A stretch of 64,000 nt of DNA from Serratia sp. FDAARGOS_506 (GCF_003812745.1 NZ_CP033831.1:1798001-1862000); one strand, 5' to 3'. Shown: positions 1-13,000, counted from the stretch's first letter. Numbers and translations: made by a program. The notes: a model not told the origin generated them from the sequence alone.

Positions 1-1787
<1,787 letters not shown>

Positions 1788-1891
1788 ACAACACCGAAGG
1801 TGTTTTGGTGAGACCAGGACAATATTCAGCTTGTTTACAGATTGGTTCTGATGGCGACACGAAAGTGACGCGGTTGGAATGAAACAGAATT

Positions 1892-2011
1892 TGCCTGGCG
1901 GCAATAGCGCGGTGGTCCCACCTGACCCCATGCCGAACTCAGAAGTGAAACGCCGTAGCGCCGATGGTAGTGTGGGGTCTCCCCATGCGAGAGTAGGACA
2001 CTGCCAGGCAT
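1892..2011 (+). rRNA. 5S ribosomal RNA
   Basis: A 120-nt 5S rRNA begins TGCCTGGCGG and ends CTGCCAGGCAT. The terminal helix is complementary and the body is nearly identical to E. coli 5S. It lies 104 nt after the 23S end, as in a normal rrn operon. The spacer carries a short inverted repeat (ACACC..GGTGT near 1791-1805) typical of rRNA processing stems. Confidence 0.98.
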
Positions 2012-2023
2012 CAAATAAAGCCG

Positions 2024-2053
2024 AAAGCCCTGAACTGACGTTCAGGGCTTTTT
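2024..2053 (+). terminator. rrn operon terminator
   Basis: A 12-bp stem (AAAGCCCTGAAC / GTTCAGGGCTTT) with a TGAC loop and a T-run starts 12 nt after the 5S gene. This is a classical Rho-independent terminator. Confidence 0.9.
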
Positions 2054-2128
2054 GCTGTGCGTAAAACGCAAAAAAGCGCAGCTACGGTGCGCTGCTTTCC
2101 CCAGCTTCTCTCCGATAACCAGCCAGAG

Positions 2129-2150
2129 AAAAGGCCCCGAAGGGCCTTTG
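2129..2150 (-). terminator. Terminator downstream of actP
   Basis: An inverted repeat AAAGGCCC..GGGCCTTT with flanking A/T runs lies about 40 nt beyond the actP stop codon. Read on the minus strand it ends in TTTT, so it fits the end of the acs-yjcH-actP operon. Confidence 0.65.
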
Positions 2151-2187
2151 ATTAGGGTGTGTTTGCTTTTTTTCACTTATTATTCGG

Positions 2188-3849
2188 TTAATGCGAGCTG
2201 CCCTGAGAGATGCCCAGGCCGGTTTGCGAACGGACAAACTGAGCCCGGAAGCGTTCCCGCTCTTGCTGCCCGGCCAGTGAGCTGTCGGTGATCGAGAACA
2301 GCCAGGTGCCGACAAAGGCCACGATCATCGAGAACAGCGCCGGGTATTCGTACGGGTAAATCGGTTTCTCATGGCCGAGGATCTGCACCCAGATCGTCGG
2401 GCCGAGGATCATCAGAATCACCGCCGTCAGCAGGCCCAGCCAGCCGCCAATCATCGCGCCGCGGGTCGTCAAACGCGACCAGTACATCGACAGGATGATG
2501 ATAGGGAAGTTACAGCTGGCGGCGATGGAGAACGCCAGCCCGACCATAAAGGCGATGTTCTGCTTCTCGAACAAAATCCCCAGCGCGATAGCGACCAGGC
2601 CAAGCACCACGACGGTGATTTTGGAGACCTTCAGCTCGTCGCGCTCGGTCGCCTTGCCGTTTTTAATCACGCTGGCGTACAGATCGTGGGAAACGGCCGA
2701 GGCGCCGGCCAGCGTCAGGCCTGCAACGACCGCCAGAATGGTGGCGAAGGCCACCGCCGAGATAAAGCCGAGGAAGAAATTGCCGCCAACGGCATTGGCC
2801 AGGTGCACCGCCGCCATGTTGGTGCCGCCCAGCAGCGCGCCGGTGGCGTCTTTGAACGCCGGATTGGCGCTGACCAGCAAGATGGCGCCGAAGCCGATGA
2901 TAAAGGTCAGGATATAGAAGTAACCGATAAAACCGGTGGCGTAGAACACGCTCTTGCGCGCCTCTTTGGCGTCACTCACGGTGAAGAAGCGCATCAGGAT
3001 GTGCGGCAGACCGGCGGTGCCAAACATCAGCGCCAGGCCGAGCGACAGCGCGGAAATCGGATCGGACACCAGCCCGCCGGGGCTCATGATGGCGATGCCT
3101 TTCGGATGCACCTTCACCGCTTCGGCGAACAGGGTATTGAAGTCGAAGTTGACCGACTTCATCACCATCAGCGCCATAAAGCTGGCGCCGGCCAGCAGCA
3201 GCACCGCTTTGATGATCTGCACCCAGGTGGTGGCCAGCATGCCGCCGAACAGCACGTACAGCACCATCAGGATACCGACCAGGATCACCGCCACGTGATA
3301 GTTGAGCCCAAACAGCAGCTGGATCAGCTTGCCGGCACCGACCATCTGCGCGATCAGATACAGCGCTACCACCACCAACGAGCCGCAGGCCGACAGGGTG
3401 CGGATCGGCTTCTGCTGCAGACGGTAGGAGGCGACATCGGCAAAGGTATAGCGGCCGAGGTTGCGCAGGCGCTCCGCGATCAGAAACAGAATGATTGGCC
3501 AGCCGATGAGGAAGCCGATGGAATAGATCAGGCCGTCATAGCCCGAGGTGTAGACCAGGGCAGAGATGCCGAGAAACGAGGCGGCGGACATGAAGTCGCC
3601 GGCGATCGCCAATCCGTTCTGCAGGCCGGTGATGCGCCCACCCGCGGTGTAGTAGTCCTGGCGGGAACGGGTGCGTTTGGACGCCCAATAGGTGATGTAC
3701 AGGGTGGCGCCGACAAACAGGATAAACATCACTATCGCCTGGATGTTCAGCGGTTGACGATGCACTTCACCGCCGATAGCGTCGGCACGGGTCAAGCCGG
3801 GCAGCAACAGCAACGCGGCGGCGGATAGGGCGGAGCATAAGCGCTTCAT
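2188..3849 (-). CDS. actP: Acetate/glycolate:cation symporter ActP
   Basis: A 553-aa inner-membrane sodium:solute symporter (SSS family), the usual length for ActP (549 in E. coli). It has an N-terminal hydrophobic leader ([18 protein letters not shown]) followed by about 13 hydrophobic segments. It imports acetate and other short carboxylates, feeding the Acs encoded upstream. Its start overlaps the yjcH stop by 4 nt (ATGA), which implies translational coupling in acs-yjcH-actP. The order and strand match E. coli. Nothing looks damaged. Confidence 0.96.
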   Translation of the reverse strand: MKRLCSALSAAALLLLPGLTRADAIGGEVHRQPLNIQAIVMFILFVGATLYITYWASKRTRSRQDYYTAGGRITGLQNGLAIAGDFMSAASFLGISALVYTSGYDGLIYSIGFLIGWPIILFLIAERLRNLGRYTFADVASYRLQQKPIRTLSACGSLVVVALYLIAQMVGAGKLIQLLFGLNYHVAVILVGILMVLYVLFGGMLATTWVQIIKAVLLLAGASFMALMVMKSVNFDFNTLFAEAVKVHPKGIAIMSPGGLVSDPISALSLGLALMFGTAGLPHILMRFFTVSDAKEARKSVFYATGFIGYFYILTFIIGFGAILLVSANPAFKDATGALLGGTNMAAVHLANAVGGNFFLGFISAVAFATILAVVAGLTLAGASAVSHDLYASVIKNGKATERDELKVSKITVVVLGLVAIALGILFEKQNIAFMVGLAFSIAASCNFPIIILSMYWSRLTTRGAMIGGWLGLLTAVILMILGPTIWVQILGHEKPIYPYEYPALFSMIVAFVGTWLFSITDSSLAGQQERERFRAQFVRSQTGLGISQGSSH

Positions 3850-4157
3850 TGTTTCACCTCACGCAGGATTTCTGCGGTGAGGCGATCGAACTCGCCGTTG
3901 GCGCGAAACACGTAGATCCCGGTCAAGACGAAAGAGATCACGATCAGCCCGACGCCAACCGGGATCCCGCGGGTGATGGTCGATCCGGCGGCGATCGGCG
4001 TGCCGAGCCATTGCGGATCGAAGGCGATCAACAGAATAAAGCCGACGTACAGCGCCAGCGTAATCAGCGAAAGCAGCCAGGCGAACCGGCCGCGTTTTCT
4101 CACCAGCTCTTTAAAGCGCGGGTTTTCTTCAATCCCTTGATAAATGGTGTCATTCAT
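3846..4157 (-). CDS. yjcH: DUF485 inner-membrane protein YjcH
   Basis: A 103-aa protein with two membrane segments (about residues 24-45 and 62-84) and polar ends, matching the DUF485 family. Its molecular role is not established. It is always found between acs and actP and is presumed to assist acetate uptake. It follows acs by about 90 nt and overlaps actP by 4 nt. The length equals that of the E. coli protein within one residue. Confidence 0.92.
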   Translation of the reverse strand: MNDTIYQGIEENPRFKELVRKRGRFAWLLSLITLALYVGFILLIAFDPQWLGTPIAAGSTITRGIPVGVGLIVISFVLTGIYVFRANGEFDRLTAEILREVKQ

Positions 4158-4248
4158 CAGAGTGTCTCCAGTAGGTATTGATAGAGTACGCCGCGCCAGG
4201 GCCGCTCAACGGCGCGTTATCCGAATGAGCGGCCTGAAGCGGCGTAAA

Positions 4249-6207
4249 TTATGACGGCACTTTCATTGATTGTTTTTCTTCCAACAGCTTGTCGACTACG
4301 GCCGGATCCGCCAGCGTGGAGGTATCCCCCAGGTTGCTGGTGTCGCCGGCGGCAATTTTGCGCAGGATGCGCCGCATGATCTTGCCGGAACGCGTTTTGG
4401 GCAGGGAATCTGTCCAGTGCAGCACGTCCGGCGTGGCGATCGGCCCTATCTCTTTGCGCACCCAGTTGCGCACTTCGGTATAGAGCTCCGGCGTCGGTTC
4501 TTCGCCGTGGTTCAGCGTGATGTAGGCGTAGATCGCCTGGCCTTTGATGTTGTGAGGAATGCCCACCACCGCCGCTTCGGCGATTTTCGGGTGCGATACC
4601 AACGCAGACTCGATCTCGGCGGTGCCCAGACGGTGGCCGGAGACGTTCAGCACGTCGTCGACGCGGCCGGTGATCCAGTAGTAACCGTCCTCGTCGCGGC
4701 GGGCGCCGTCACCGCTGAAGTACATGCCTTTGAAGGTCGAGAAGTAGGTTTGCTCGAAGCGGTCATGATCGCCGAACAGGGTACGCGCCTGGCCCGGCCA
4801 GGAGTCGACGATCACCAGGTTGCCTTCGCACGCGCCTTCCTGCGGCGTGCCGACGTTATCGACCAGCGCCGGCTGCACGCCGAAGAAAGGTCGCGTGGCG
4901 GAACCGGCCTTCAGCTCGGTGGCGCCCGGCAGCGGGGTAATCATGAAGCCGCCGGTTTCGGTTTGCCACCAGGTATCGACGATCGGGCACTTCGCGTTGC
5001 CTATCTTGTTGTAATACCACTCCCAGGCTTCCGGGTTGATCGGCTCGCCGACCGAGCCCATGATGCGCAGCGAATCGCGGCGGGTGCCTTCGATCGCCTT
5101 GTCGCCTTCGGCCATCAGGGCGCGAATGGCGGTCGGTGCGGTATACAGAATGTTGACCTGGTGCTTGTCGATCACCTGCGACAGGCGATTGACGCCCGGA
5201 TAGTTAGGCACGCCTTCGAACATCAGCGTGGTGGCGCCGCAGGCCAGCGGGCCGTACAGCAGATAGCTGTGGCCGGTGACCCAGCCCACGTCGGCGGTAC
5301 ACCAGTAAATGTCGCCGTCGTGGTAGTCGAACACATACTTGAAGGTCATCGCGGCGTAGACCAGGTAGCCGCCAGTGGTGTGCAGCACGCCTTTCGGCTT
5401 GCCGGTCGAGCCGGAGGTGTACAGGATAAACAGCGGATCTTCGGCGTTCACCTCTTCCGGCGGGCAGTCGGCGGAGACGCCCTGGGTCAGCTCGTGCCAC
5501 CACAGATCGCGCCCTTCCTGCCAGTAACCCGGTTTTCCGGTGCGTTGAAACACCACCACGTTAGCCACGCTGACCACGCCGGGATTCTTCAGCGCATCAT
5601 CGACGTTCTTTTTCAGCGGCACGGCACGGCCGGCGCGCAAGCCCTCATCGGCGGTGATCACTAACCTGGCATTGGAGTCGATAATGCGTCCGGCGACCGC
5701 TTCCGGCGAGAAGCCGCCGAAGATCACCGAATGTACTGCGCCGATACGCGCGCAGGCCAGCATCGCGACCGCCGCTTCCGGCACCATCGGCATATAGATA
5801 GCCACTACGTCGCCTTTTTTCACGCCGAGCTTTTTCAGCACGTTGGCGAACTGGCAGACATCGTGGTGCAGCTGTTTGTAAGTCACGTTCTTGGATTGGG
5901 TAGGATCATCACCTTCCCAGATAATGGCGGTCTGGTCGCCGCGTTCGGCCAGATGGCGGTCCAGACAGTTGGCTGACAGGTTCAGCGTACCGTCTTCAAA
6001 CCAACGGATGCTGACATGCCCAGGATCGAACGACGTGTTTTTAACTTTGGTATAAGGTTTGATCCAGTCCAGGATTTTGCCATGCTCACCCCAGAAAGCC
6101 TCTGGGTCTTGAACCGACTGTTGATAATACTGTTGGTATTGTGCCGGATTAATCAGGGCGCGTTCTGCAATTGCAGAAGGAATAGCGTGTTTATGCAGTT
6201 GGCTCAT
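4249..6207 (-). CDS. acs: Acetyl-CoA synthetase (AMP-forming)
   Basis: A 652-aa ANL-family enzyme that makes acetyl-CoA from acetate, ATP and CoA via acetyl-AMP, in the cytoplasm. It has the P-loop-like motif [12 protein letters not shown] and the C-terminal PKTRSGK motif. The catalytic lysine there falls at residue 609, the site acetylated in E. coli and Salmonella Acs. The length is identical to E. coli Acs. A strong Shine-Dalgarno (AAGGAGAAAAGCT) precedes the ATG. It is the first gene of acs-yjcH-actP, the high-affinity acetate scavenging operon, which in relatives is CRP-activated. Confidence 0.98.
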   Translation of the reverse strand: MSQLHKHAIPSAIAERALINPAQYQQYYQQSVQDPEAFWGEHGKILDWIKPYTKVKNTSFDPGHVSIRWFEDGTLNLSANCLDRHLAERGDQTAIIWEGDDPTQSKNVTYKQLHHDVCQFANVLKKLGVKKGDVVAIYMPMVPEAAVAMLACARIGAVHSVIFGGFSPEAVAGRIIDSNARLVITADEGLRAGRAVPLKKNVDDALKNPGVVSVANVVVFQRTGKPGYWQEGRDLWWHELTQGVSADCPPEEVNAEDPLFILYTSGSTGKPKGVLHTTGGYLVYAAMTFKYVFDYHDGDIYWCTADVGWVTGHSYLLYGPLACGATTLMFEGVPNYPGVNRLSQVIDKHQVNILYTAPTAIRALMAEGDKAIEGTRRDSLRIMGSVGEPINPEAWEWYYNKIGNAKCPIVDTWWQTETGGFMITPLPGATELKAGSATRPFFGVQPALVDNVGTPQEGACEGNLVIVDSWPGQARTLFGDHDRFEQTYFSTFKGMYFSGDGARRDEDGYYWITGRVDDVLNVSGHRLGTAEIESALVSHPKIAEAAVVGIPHNIKGQAIYAYITLNHGEEPTPELYTEVRNWVRKEIGPIATPDVLHWTDSLPKTRSGKIMRRILRKIAAGDTSNLGDTSTLADPAVVDKLLEEKQSMKVPS

Positions 6208-7106
6208 AGCTTTTCTCCTTGAAGTTGTTAATGATATGTCAACTGAAGGTTAAGTATAGTTTGCTATGATTCTTTGTTTCTTTTTTGCGCGGCAGATCAC
6301 GCAACAAAGATATTGATTTGTAATAGTTCTGTCGCATTTGCAGGGCGTATCTATCTCTTTGCCGTTTAAATCCTCATAAACCCGCGTTTTTACGCAAAAA
6401 CACTTATCTAAAGAACAAAAAAGAATAAAAAAAGACGAGACCGTTTACCTCGTGCTTAATAGCGAGGGAAGACCTGAATTATTTCTCGCTATAAATCTTT
6501 TTGGATTATTTTTCGCTATTAATATTCGAAGTTGGTATTAACGAGATATAACGATGGACGGCACATCGTGAAATAACGTTTTATTAACCTTTAATTCCTG
6601 ATGAAAGTACGGGTGATACCCTGGGGTATCAAGCCTGCTATATCGTTCGATTTTTAAGCAAAATATAAAGCAGCACTGCATTTATAGTGGAAAGTGTCAC
6701 TCGGTCAATTCTCATTTATTTGACTTTTAAGTAACAAAATATAAACATTTGATGCGGACTAAATATGCAAAATGGACGAAAAATAACGCATTTCAATCAC
6801 GTTCACAAAAACGTCGTCGGCGCGGTTATGTGCTTCATTGTATGAAAAATTATGTTTTTAATAACAAGCAATTATGCCGTTTGAAATAGTAACGCGAATT
6901 TTTTGTGATTCGATTCAGCGCTCAACCCTGACAAATCAAGGCTTGCAGAGCATGCCACCCGGATGATACAGATTTATACTGCGTTACACTCAGGGCAGGT
7001 GAACGCTTCCACTGAATTAACATAAGCCTGTAATAAATGATTAAGTATTCTTTTCTCCGTGTTGCGATTTTGTACGGCGAAAAGAGTCTTTGAGGACTTT
7101 TTGGGT
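6208..7106. other. AT-rich divergent promoter region acs/gltP (about 900 bp, no gene)
   Basis: No convincing coding frame is present. The stretch is much richer in A/T than its neighbours and holds the promoters of the divergent acs and gltP genes. A weak CRP-like site is visible at 6904-6919 (TGTGA, 6-nt spacer, TCAGC). An inverted repeat built on GAGAAA/CTCGCTAT-type sequence occurs at about 6455-6500. In E. coli this interval carries CRP, FIS and IHF sites. I cannot assign individual sites here with confidence. Confidence 0.5.
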
Positions 7107-8423
7107 ATGAAAAGTGTAAAAATTAGCCTGGCTTGGCAAATCCTGATCGCGTTGGTACTGGGTATTATTGTTGGCGCGGTATTGCACAACCAGACCGAAT
7201 CTCGTGAGTGGCTGGTCAGCAATATTCTCAGCCCGGCGGGTGATATCTTTATTCGTCTGATCAAGATGATTGTGGTGCCGATTGTTATTTCCACGCTGAT
7301 CGTCGGTATTGCCGGCGTGGGTGATGCGAAAAAGCTGGGCCGCATCGGATTGAAAACCATTATTTACTTCGAAGTGATCACCACTGTCGCCATCGTGGTG
7401 GGGTTGACGCTGGCCAACGTATTCCAACCCGGCCACGGCATCGATATGTCGACGCTGACCACGGTCGACATTTCGCAATATGAGAAAACCACCGAACAGG
7501 TGCAAAGCGGTTCGCACAGTCTGGTGGCGACCATCCTGTCGCTGATCCCGTCGAACGTCTTCTCGTCGATGGCCAAGGGCGACATGCTGCCGATTATCTT
7601 CTTCTCGGTACTGTTCGGTCTGGGGCTGTCGTCGTTGCCGAAGGAGACCAAAGAACCGCTGCTGAAGGTGTTCAAGGCAGTGTCCGAGAGCATGTTCAAA
7701 GTCACTCATATGATTATGCGCTATGCGCCGGTCGGGGTGTTTGGCCTGATTGCTGTCACGGTAGCCAACTTCGGTTTCGCCTCGCTGCTGCCGCTGGCCA
7801 AGCTGGTGGTGCTGGTGTACTTCGCCATCGCGTTCTTTGCCCTGGTGGTGCTCGGGGCTGTTGCACGGCTGTGCAACCTGCGCATCTGGACGTTGATCCG
7901 CATACTGAAAGACGAACTGATCCTGGCTTATTCCACCGCCAGCTCGGAAACGGTGCTGCCGCGCATCATCGAAAAGATGGAGGCTTACGGCGCGCCCAAA
8001 TCGATCACCAGCTTCGTGGTGCCGACCGGTTACTCCTTTAACTTGGATGGCTCGACCCTGTACCAGAGCATCGCCGCTATCTTTATCGCCCAGCTGTACG
8101 GCATCGAGCTGTCGTTGGGGCAGGAGATCGTGCTGGTACTGACGCTGATGGTGACCTCGAAAGGGATCGCCGGCGTACCGGGCGTCTCGTTCGTGGTACT
8201 GCTGGCTACGCTGGGCAGCGTCGGCATTCCGCTGGAAGGCCTGGCGTTCATCGCCGGCGTGGACCGTATCCTGGATATGGCGCGCACCGCGCTGAACGTA
8301 GTGGGTAACGCGCTGGCGGTACTGGTCATCGCCAAGTGGGAACACCAGTTCGATCGCAAGAAGGCGTTGGCCTACGAAACGGAGTTTCTGGCGCAGAAGG
8401 TGAAGCCGGCCAATCAGGCCTAA
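7107..8423 (+). CDS. gltP: Proton:glutamate/aspartate symporter GltP
   Basis: A 438-aa DAACS-family inner-membrane carrier (E. coli GltP has 437 aa). Family motifs are visible: the serine-rich SSETVLPRI, NLDGSTLYQ, and SKGIAGVPG, which form the substrate and cation site region. The start is taken at MKSVKISLAWQ, preceded by TGAGGA, because that matches the family N-terminus. An in-frame extension 48 nt upstream does not. It is monocistronic, divergent from acs, and followed by a strong terminator. Confidence 0.96.
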   Translation: MKSVKISLAWQILIALVLGIIVGAVLHNQTESREWLVSNILSPAGDIFIRLIKMIVVPIVISTLIVGIAGVGDAKKLGRIGLKTIIYFEVITTVAIVVGLTLANVFQPGHGIDMSTLTTVDISQYEKTTEQVQSGSHSLVATILSLIPSNVFSSMAKGDMLPIIFFSVLFGLGLSSLPKETKEPLLKVFKAVSESMFKVTHMIMRYAPVGVFGLIAVTVANFGFASLLPLAKLVVLVYFAIAFFALVVLGAVARLCNLRIWTLIRILKDELILAYSTASSETVLPRIIEKMEAYGAPKSITSFVVPTGYSFNLDGSTLYQSIAAIFIAQLYGIELSLGQEIVLVLTLMVTSKGIAGVPGVSFVVLLATLGSVGIPLEGLAFIAGVDRILDMARTALNVVGNALAVLVIAKWEHQFDRKKALAYETEFLAQKVKPANQA

Positions 8424-8444
8424 TCACCGAGCAGCTCGGATGTT

Positions 8445-8478
8445 AAAAACGCCCCAGGCAGTTGTGCCGGGGCGTTTT
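8445..8478 (+). terminator. gltP terminator
   Basis: The hairpin AAAACGCCCC...GGGGCGTTTT with a short loop and T-run lies 22 nt after the gltP stop. It also insulates the siderophore locus that follows. Confidence 0.85.
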
Positions 8479-8571
8479 GCTTTCTACCCGTCACTTTCTT
8501 TTCTCCGTCCCCACTGCACGACTTGCATCCCCGCTTAACAGAATCTAAAGTGTTACCAAATTAATAGAAAT

Positions 8572-8590
8572 GATAATGGATGTCATTATC
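8572..8590 (+). promoter_or_regulatory. Fur box upstream of the VibH-like gene
   Basis: GATAATGGATGTCATTATC matches the 19-bp Fur consensus GATAATGATAATCATTATC at 15 of 19 positions by eye. All mismatches are in the centre, and another ATCATTTTCATTTG stretch adjoins it. It lies about 100 nt before the chosen start of the downstream condensation protein. Iron repression is expected. Confidence 0.8.
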
Positions 8591-8625
8591 ATTTTCATTT
8601 GATGATGTATGGAGACACGCAAAAG

Positions 8626-8663
8626 CCGTTGAACGGCGGGGTTACGCCCGTTCGGCGGTTTTA
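8626..8663 (+). other. Terminator-like hairpin in the leader of the VibH-like gene
   Basis: An 11-bp imperfect stem pairs 8626-8636 (CCGTTGAACGG) with 8648-8658 (CCGTTCGGCGG), including two G.U pairs in RNA. It is followed by TTTTAT. It sits between the Fur box and the Shine-Dalgarno of the VibH-like gene, so it could attenuate transcription. This is a visual reading with no folding energy computed. Confidence 0.45.
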
Positions 8664-8688
8664 TTCGGGCTTATCAAAGGTAGGTAAC

Positions 8689-10032
8689 ATGTCGGACACC
8701 GCTTTGGCCTCTGAATGGTTGCCGCTGGCGCCAGCGCAGCTTGATTTCTGGGAAGAACACACCTTGCACCCCGGGCAGACCCTGTCCACCGTCGCACACT
8801 GCACCGAACTGTGCGGCGCAGTAGAGGAAGAGGCGCTCTGCCGGGCGATCGCCGCCACCCTCGCCGAGACGCAGGCATTTGCCCTGCGATTTGGCGAGCG
8901 GCATGGCGACGCTCCACCACCATTACGCCACGATCCACAGCGCATACCGTTATTGCAACGTATCGATCTACAAATGCACGGCGATCCCAGGCAGGTAGCG
9001 CAAAGCCTGATGCACGAGGATATCGCGCAGCACCGTGCGCTGCACAGCGAGCCGTTAGCCGCTGCCTGGCTGCTCAAACTGGGGCCGGAGCGCTACCTCT
9101 GGTACGTGCGTGCGCACCATATTCTGGTTGACGGTTTCGGTATGGCGCTGATCGAACACCGCTGTGCCGCGTTATATGCACACTATCTGGGTGAAGGCAG
9201 CGCGGGCATTCCTCTGACCGCCTTCGATGCCTTTCAACAGGCCGAGCTGGCCTATGCTGATTCTGAACGCTGTGAGCGCGATCGGCGCTTTTGGCAAAGC
9301 TATCTGCCGCCGTCGCAGGCGTTGCCGACGGTGCGCAAAGGCGGTGAGGCCTATGGCGTGCGGCGTCTGAGCACCCACCACCGGCTGCCGGCGGTGGTAT
9401 CACAGCGACTGGCGCAGCTGGCGGAGCGCAGCGGCATCAATTGGCCCGATTTGCTGGTAACGCTGTCGGCGGTCTGGCTGTTTCAGGTGATGCCGCGCTG
9501 TACTCGGCAGGGCGATACGCTGCCGATGTGGATGCCGGCGATGAATCGCCGCGGGCAGGCTGCCACCAACGTACCTTCGTTGGCGGTCAACACGCTGCCA
9601 CTGCTGGTGTCGCCACCTCCGTCGGCGACGCTGGGGAGCTTTCTGACGACGATGGCACAGCAGCTGCGTGAGCTGCGCAGCCACGCCGGTTATCGCCTGC
9701 GCCAACTGGCCGCCGATCGTGGCGTGGATCCGGGCTCGCGCTTCTTTATTTCTCCCTTCATCAATGTGCAACCCTTCGATGCGCCCCGTTTTGCCGGCTG
9801 TAGCGGCATCCGCCGCGTGTTGGCCGGCGGTTCGGGCGACGGTTTTAACCTGACCTATCGTGGCTGCACCGACGCCCGCGATCTGCAGGTGGATATCGAT
9901 ATTTATCTGGAACAGTTCCCGACGGAGGATGCATTGGACTATGGTGAGGCGCTGCAGGAATTCCTGTTGCGCGCGCTGCTGCGGGATGCCTGGGAGCAAC
10001 CGCTGGCGGCCCTGACGGCACTGCCCGCCTGA
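8689..10032 (+). CDS. Free-standing NRPS condensation protein, VibH type (DHB-amine amide synthase)
   Basis: A 447-aa protein consisting of a single condensation domain with the intact motif HHILVDG at about residues 143-149. The second His is the catalytic base. Size and architecture match VibH (about 440 aa), which joins carrier-bound DHB to a free polyamine. In serratiochelin the amine is diaminopropane. The closest look-alike within the window is the C domain of EntF. The start at 8689 is chosen for its good ribosome site (AAAGGTAGG, 2-nt gap) and family length. An ATG at 8599 would add 30 residues lying over the leader hairpin. It stands alone on the plus strand, converging on the Cy-A gene. 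The amine substrate cannot be read from sequence. Confidence 0.82.
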   Translation: MSDTALASEWLPLAPAQLDFWEEHTLHPGQTLSTVAHCTELCGAVEEEALCRAIAATLAETQAFALRFGERHGDAPPPLRHDPQRIPLLQRIDLQMHGDPRQVAQSLMHEDIAQHRALHSEPLAAAWLLKLGPERYLWYVRAHHILVDGFGMALIEHRCAALYAHYLGEGSAGIPLTAFDAFQQAELAYADSERCERDRRFWQSYLPPSQALPTVRKGGEAYGVRRLSTHHRLPAVVSQRLAQLAERSGINWPDLLVTLSAVWLFQVMPRCTRQGDTLPMWMPAMNRRGQAATNVPSLAVNTLPLLVSPPPSATLGSFLTTMAQQLRELRSHAGYRLRQLAADRGVDPGSRFFISPFINVQPFDAPRFAGCSGIRRVLAGGSGDGFNLTYRGCTDARDLQVDIDIYLEQFPTEDALDYGEALQEFLLRALLRDAWEQPLAALTALPA

Positions 10033-10039
10033 TAAAATG

Positions 10040-10062
10040 CGGGCGGGGTATGTCCCCGCCCG
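10040..10062. terminator. Inverted repeat between convergent synthetase genes
   Basis: A perfect 9-bp stem (CGGGCGGGG / CCCCGCCCG) with a 5-nt loop sits 8 nt after the VibH-like stop and 13 nt before the Cy-A stop. It has no T-run on either strand, so termination would be inefficient or Rho-assisted. It may instead block read-through between convergent transcripts. Confidence 0.5.
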
Positions 10063-10074
10063 AGTGGTATGGCT

Positions 10075-13000
10075 TCAGCTGATCAGCAAGGCTGCCACTT
10101 CGCGCGCGTTCTTGCACGGCAGGAGCGAACTGCCCACCAGCCGGGTGCCGAAAGCGGCATTGAGGCGCTCCGCCACCTGTTTGATATGCGGCAGCTTCAG
10201 CCCCATGGCGATAAACGCCGTCTCTTCCCCCCATTCCGGGCGCGGCGCCACGCCGATCGCCTGCCAGTAAATAGTCAGGATCTCTGCGCTACGTGCCAAA
10301 GGCGCATTTGGCGGCGGTGCCGCACAGGCGTTCAGCGCCGGCGCGGTTTGCTGGTGGCTCAGGTCGGCGCGGATGCGATGGCGGTCGGTTTTGCCGTTGG
10401 CGGACAGCGGCAGCGCCTCGGCATGGATAAAGCGCGTGGGAATATGGGTACAGGGTAGATAGCCGGTGGCGAACGCGCGTATCTCGGACAGCGGCAACGG
10501 TTTGCCGTCGCGGGTCAGATACAGAGCGCCGAGCGCCGCCTCGTTGTTCTCTCCGCTGGGGTAATCCACTACCGCTATGTCTTGGATCGCCGGATGGCGG
10601 CGCAGCACCTCTTCGATTTCCGGCAACGATACGCGTACGCCACGGATCTTCACATAGCCGTTCACCCGGGTGGCGAACATGATATTGCCGTCCGCCCGGT
10701 AGTAACCCTGATCGCCGGTGCGAAAAGCGCGCAGCGGTTGCCCGTCCGGCCCTTCGAGGATGACGAAATCGTGCTGCTTCAGCTCACCCTGCTCCAGGTA
10801 GCCCAACGCCAGGTTGACCCCGACGGTATGGATGCGGCCGACCACGCCGGCCGGGCAGTGGCTGCCGTCGTCATGGCAGATGAAGTAGCGGTTGGCCGGC
10901 AGCGGGCGGCCGTAAGGCACGGTGCCGCTCTCCTGCGGGGCGATCGGGTGCCAGATGCTCCAGATGGTGGTTTCGGTTGGCCCGCCGAGCGAGAACAGCG
11001 CGAGATCCGGGCGCAGGGTACGCAGGGTTTGTACCGTCGCCGGCTTGATGTAGTCGCCGCCTTGCGCCACCAGGCGCAGCGAACGCAGGCTGTCGGCCGT
11101 TTTGCAGGTGAGCAGCATCTCCAGAATGGCAGGCACCGAACACCACAGGGTGACCCGATGCTTTTCCACCAGCTGGTTCCAGCTGATGGCGTCTTTTTCC
11201 TGATGTGGCGCCGGCAGCACCAGCGTGGCGCCGGCGCACAGTGAACCGAACAGATCGAACATCGACATGTCATGGTGCGGTGGCGTGACGGAAATGAAGA
11301 CGTCGTCGGCGGTGACCGCCCAGCGCTGCTGGGTCTGGTGGACGACGTTGGCGGTGGCGCGGTTGTTGAGCACCACGCATTTGGGCTTGCCGGTGGTGCC
11401 GGAGGTATACAGGTAGTAGCTCGCGGCCTGGCTGGCGCTGCGTTCAACCAGCGTCTGCTCATCCGGCAGCGCAGGCGCGCGATCCGCCGGCGCCTGCAGG
11501 TTCGCCGGCGTCACGCCAATGGGCGTCATCAGATCGCCGCCGTGCACCACCAGCGTCGGCCGGCAGTTTTCCAGCAGGTAGGCGGTGCGTTCCGGCGGCG
11601 AGTTGATATCGACAGGCACCCAGATTACGCCCTGTAAGGCACAGGCGAGGCTGAGTATGACCTGTTCCGGGCTGCGCGGCAGATACAGCGCCACCACGTT
11701 GCCCGGCTGCACGCCGCGGCTCTGCAGGTTGGCGATCGCCGTGGCGATCCGCTGACCCAGCTCGCGGTAGGTCAGCGTCTGTTCGCCGCAGATCAGCGCA
11801 TTGCCGCCGTCTTGCGCGCCGAACAGCCGCTCGGCCAGCTGCGCCAGATAAGGATAAGGTGCGTAATTCGCTTCGCTGTCGTTGTGGCGATAATGCGTCA
11901 GGTCGATGAAGTCCCGCGGCGCGATCGCCAGGTCGGCCCGTTGGCAACTGTGCAGGATGCGTCGCTGCAATGCGGCCAGCATGGCTTCTACCTGTTCGCC
12001 GTGCAGCGCCTGCTCGGCGTAGTCAACGCACAGCTGCAGGTTTTTTTCGCTGTCCAGCGTCAGGCGAATGTCGATGGCGACCTGAGGCGTTTGGGTCAGG
12101 CCGTCGTGGAAGCGTACCGGCGCCTCGGCTGGCAGTGTCTCCCAACCCAGGCAGTTGGTCAGGATCACCGGCAGCGCCGGGCCGCCCTGGCTTTGGCCGA
12201 GCAACTGCCGCGCCAGATCGACGCCGGAAAACGTCAGGTGGTCGAGCGCGCCGAGCACGTCGTCCTGCAGGGCTTGCGCGCGCCGAATAAAGTCTTCGCC
12301 GTGGCGGGAATAGCGCACCGCCACGAAGCTGGAGGCGTTGCCCAGAGCGCCGTCGGCGGCGGGGAACGCCACCGGTACGCCGACACACAGCTCGCCGTCG
12401 GTGGTCCAGTGAGCCAACGTATCGAGGATCAGCGCCGACAGCAGGCTGTTGCGCAGCAGCGCATGCGGCGATCCCAGGCGGCCGAGCTGTTTTATCGTAT
12501 CGCGCGGCAGCGTCAGGATGGCGCGGCGATAGCGCGACGAGGTGAGATTGGCGAGCGGGGCGCGCCACGGCAACGCCGACGGGGTGATGACATCCTGCAG
12601 CTTGTCGCGCCAGTAGGCGGCATCGGCCTGGCGTTGCGCCACCGGCGCGGCGGGGGGCGGCAGCGCGGCAGCGGTCGGCGCCAGAGGGCGATCGTCGAAT
12701 AGGCGGACGATCACGCTGGAGATCCCCTGGCCGTCGAGGATCAACGCATCGAAGCTGGTGAAGATCAGCGTATCGTACGGCGATCCCGTCGGATCCTGCT
12801 GTTCGGCCTGTTGGATCACGGCGATGCGCCACAGCGGTTGGCTCGGATCGTGGCGCTGGTGGGAGTAACGATCGCGCAGCTGTTCGACCTGACGCTGCGC
12901 CGCTTCACCATCAAGGGAGCGCAGATCGTGGCGATCCAGATGCAGCGTCACCTCCGGGCGTACGTACTGCGTGCCGCGCTGCACATCGATGCAGGTGCGC

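Noticed and set aside
2371..3828. Long plus-strand frame of 485 codons opposite actP
   Set aside because: Antisense shadow of a GC-rich coding gene; low-complexity Q/H/R/D composition, no family match. The same applies to long frames opposite acs, dsbD, aspA, mscM and entF.
8599..8688. N-terminal extension of the VibH-like protein
   Set aside because: The ATG at 8599 lacks a ribosome site and would translate the leader hairpin; 8689 has AAAGGTAGG and gives the family length.
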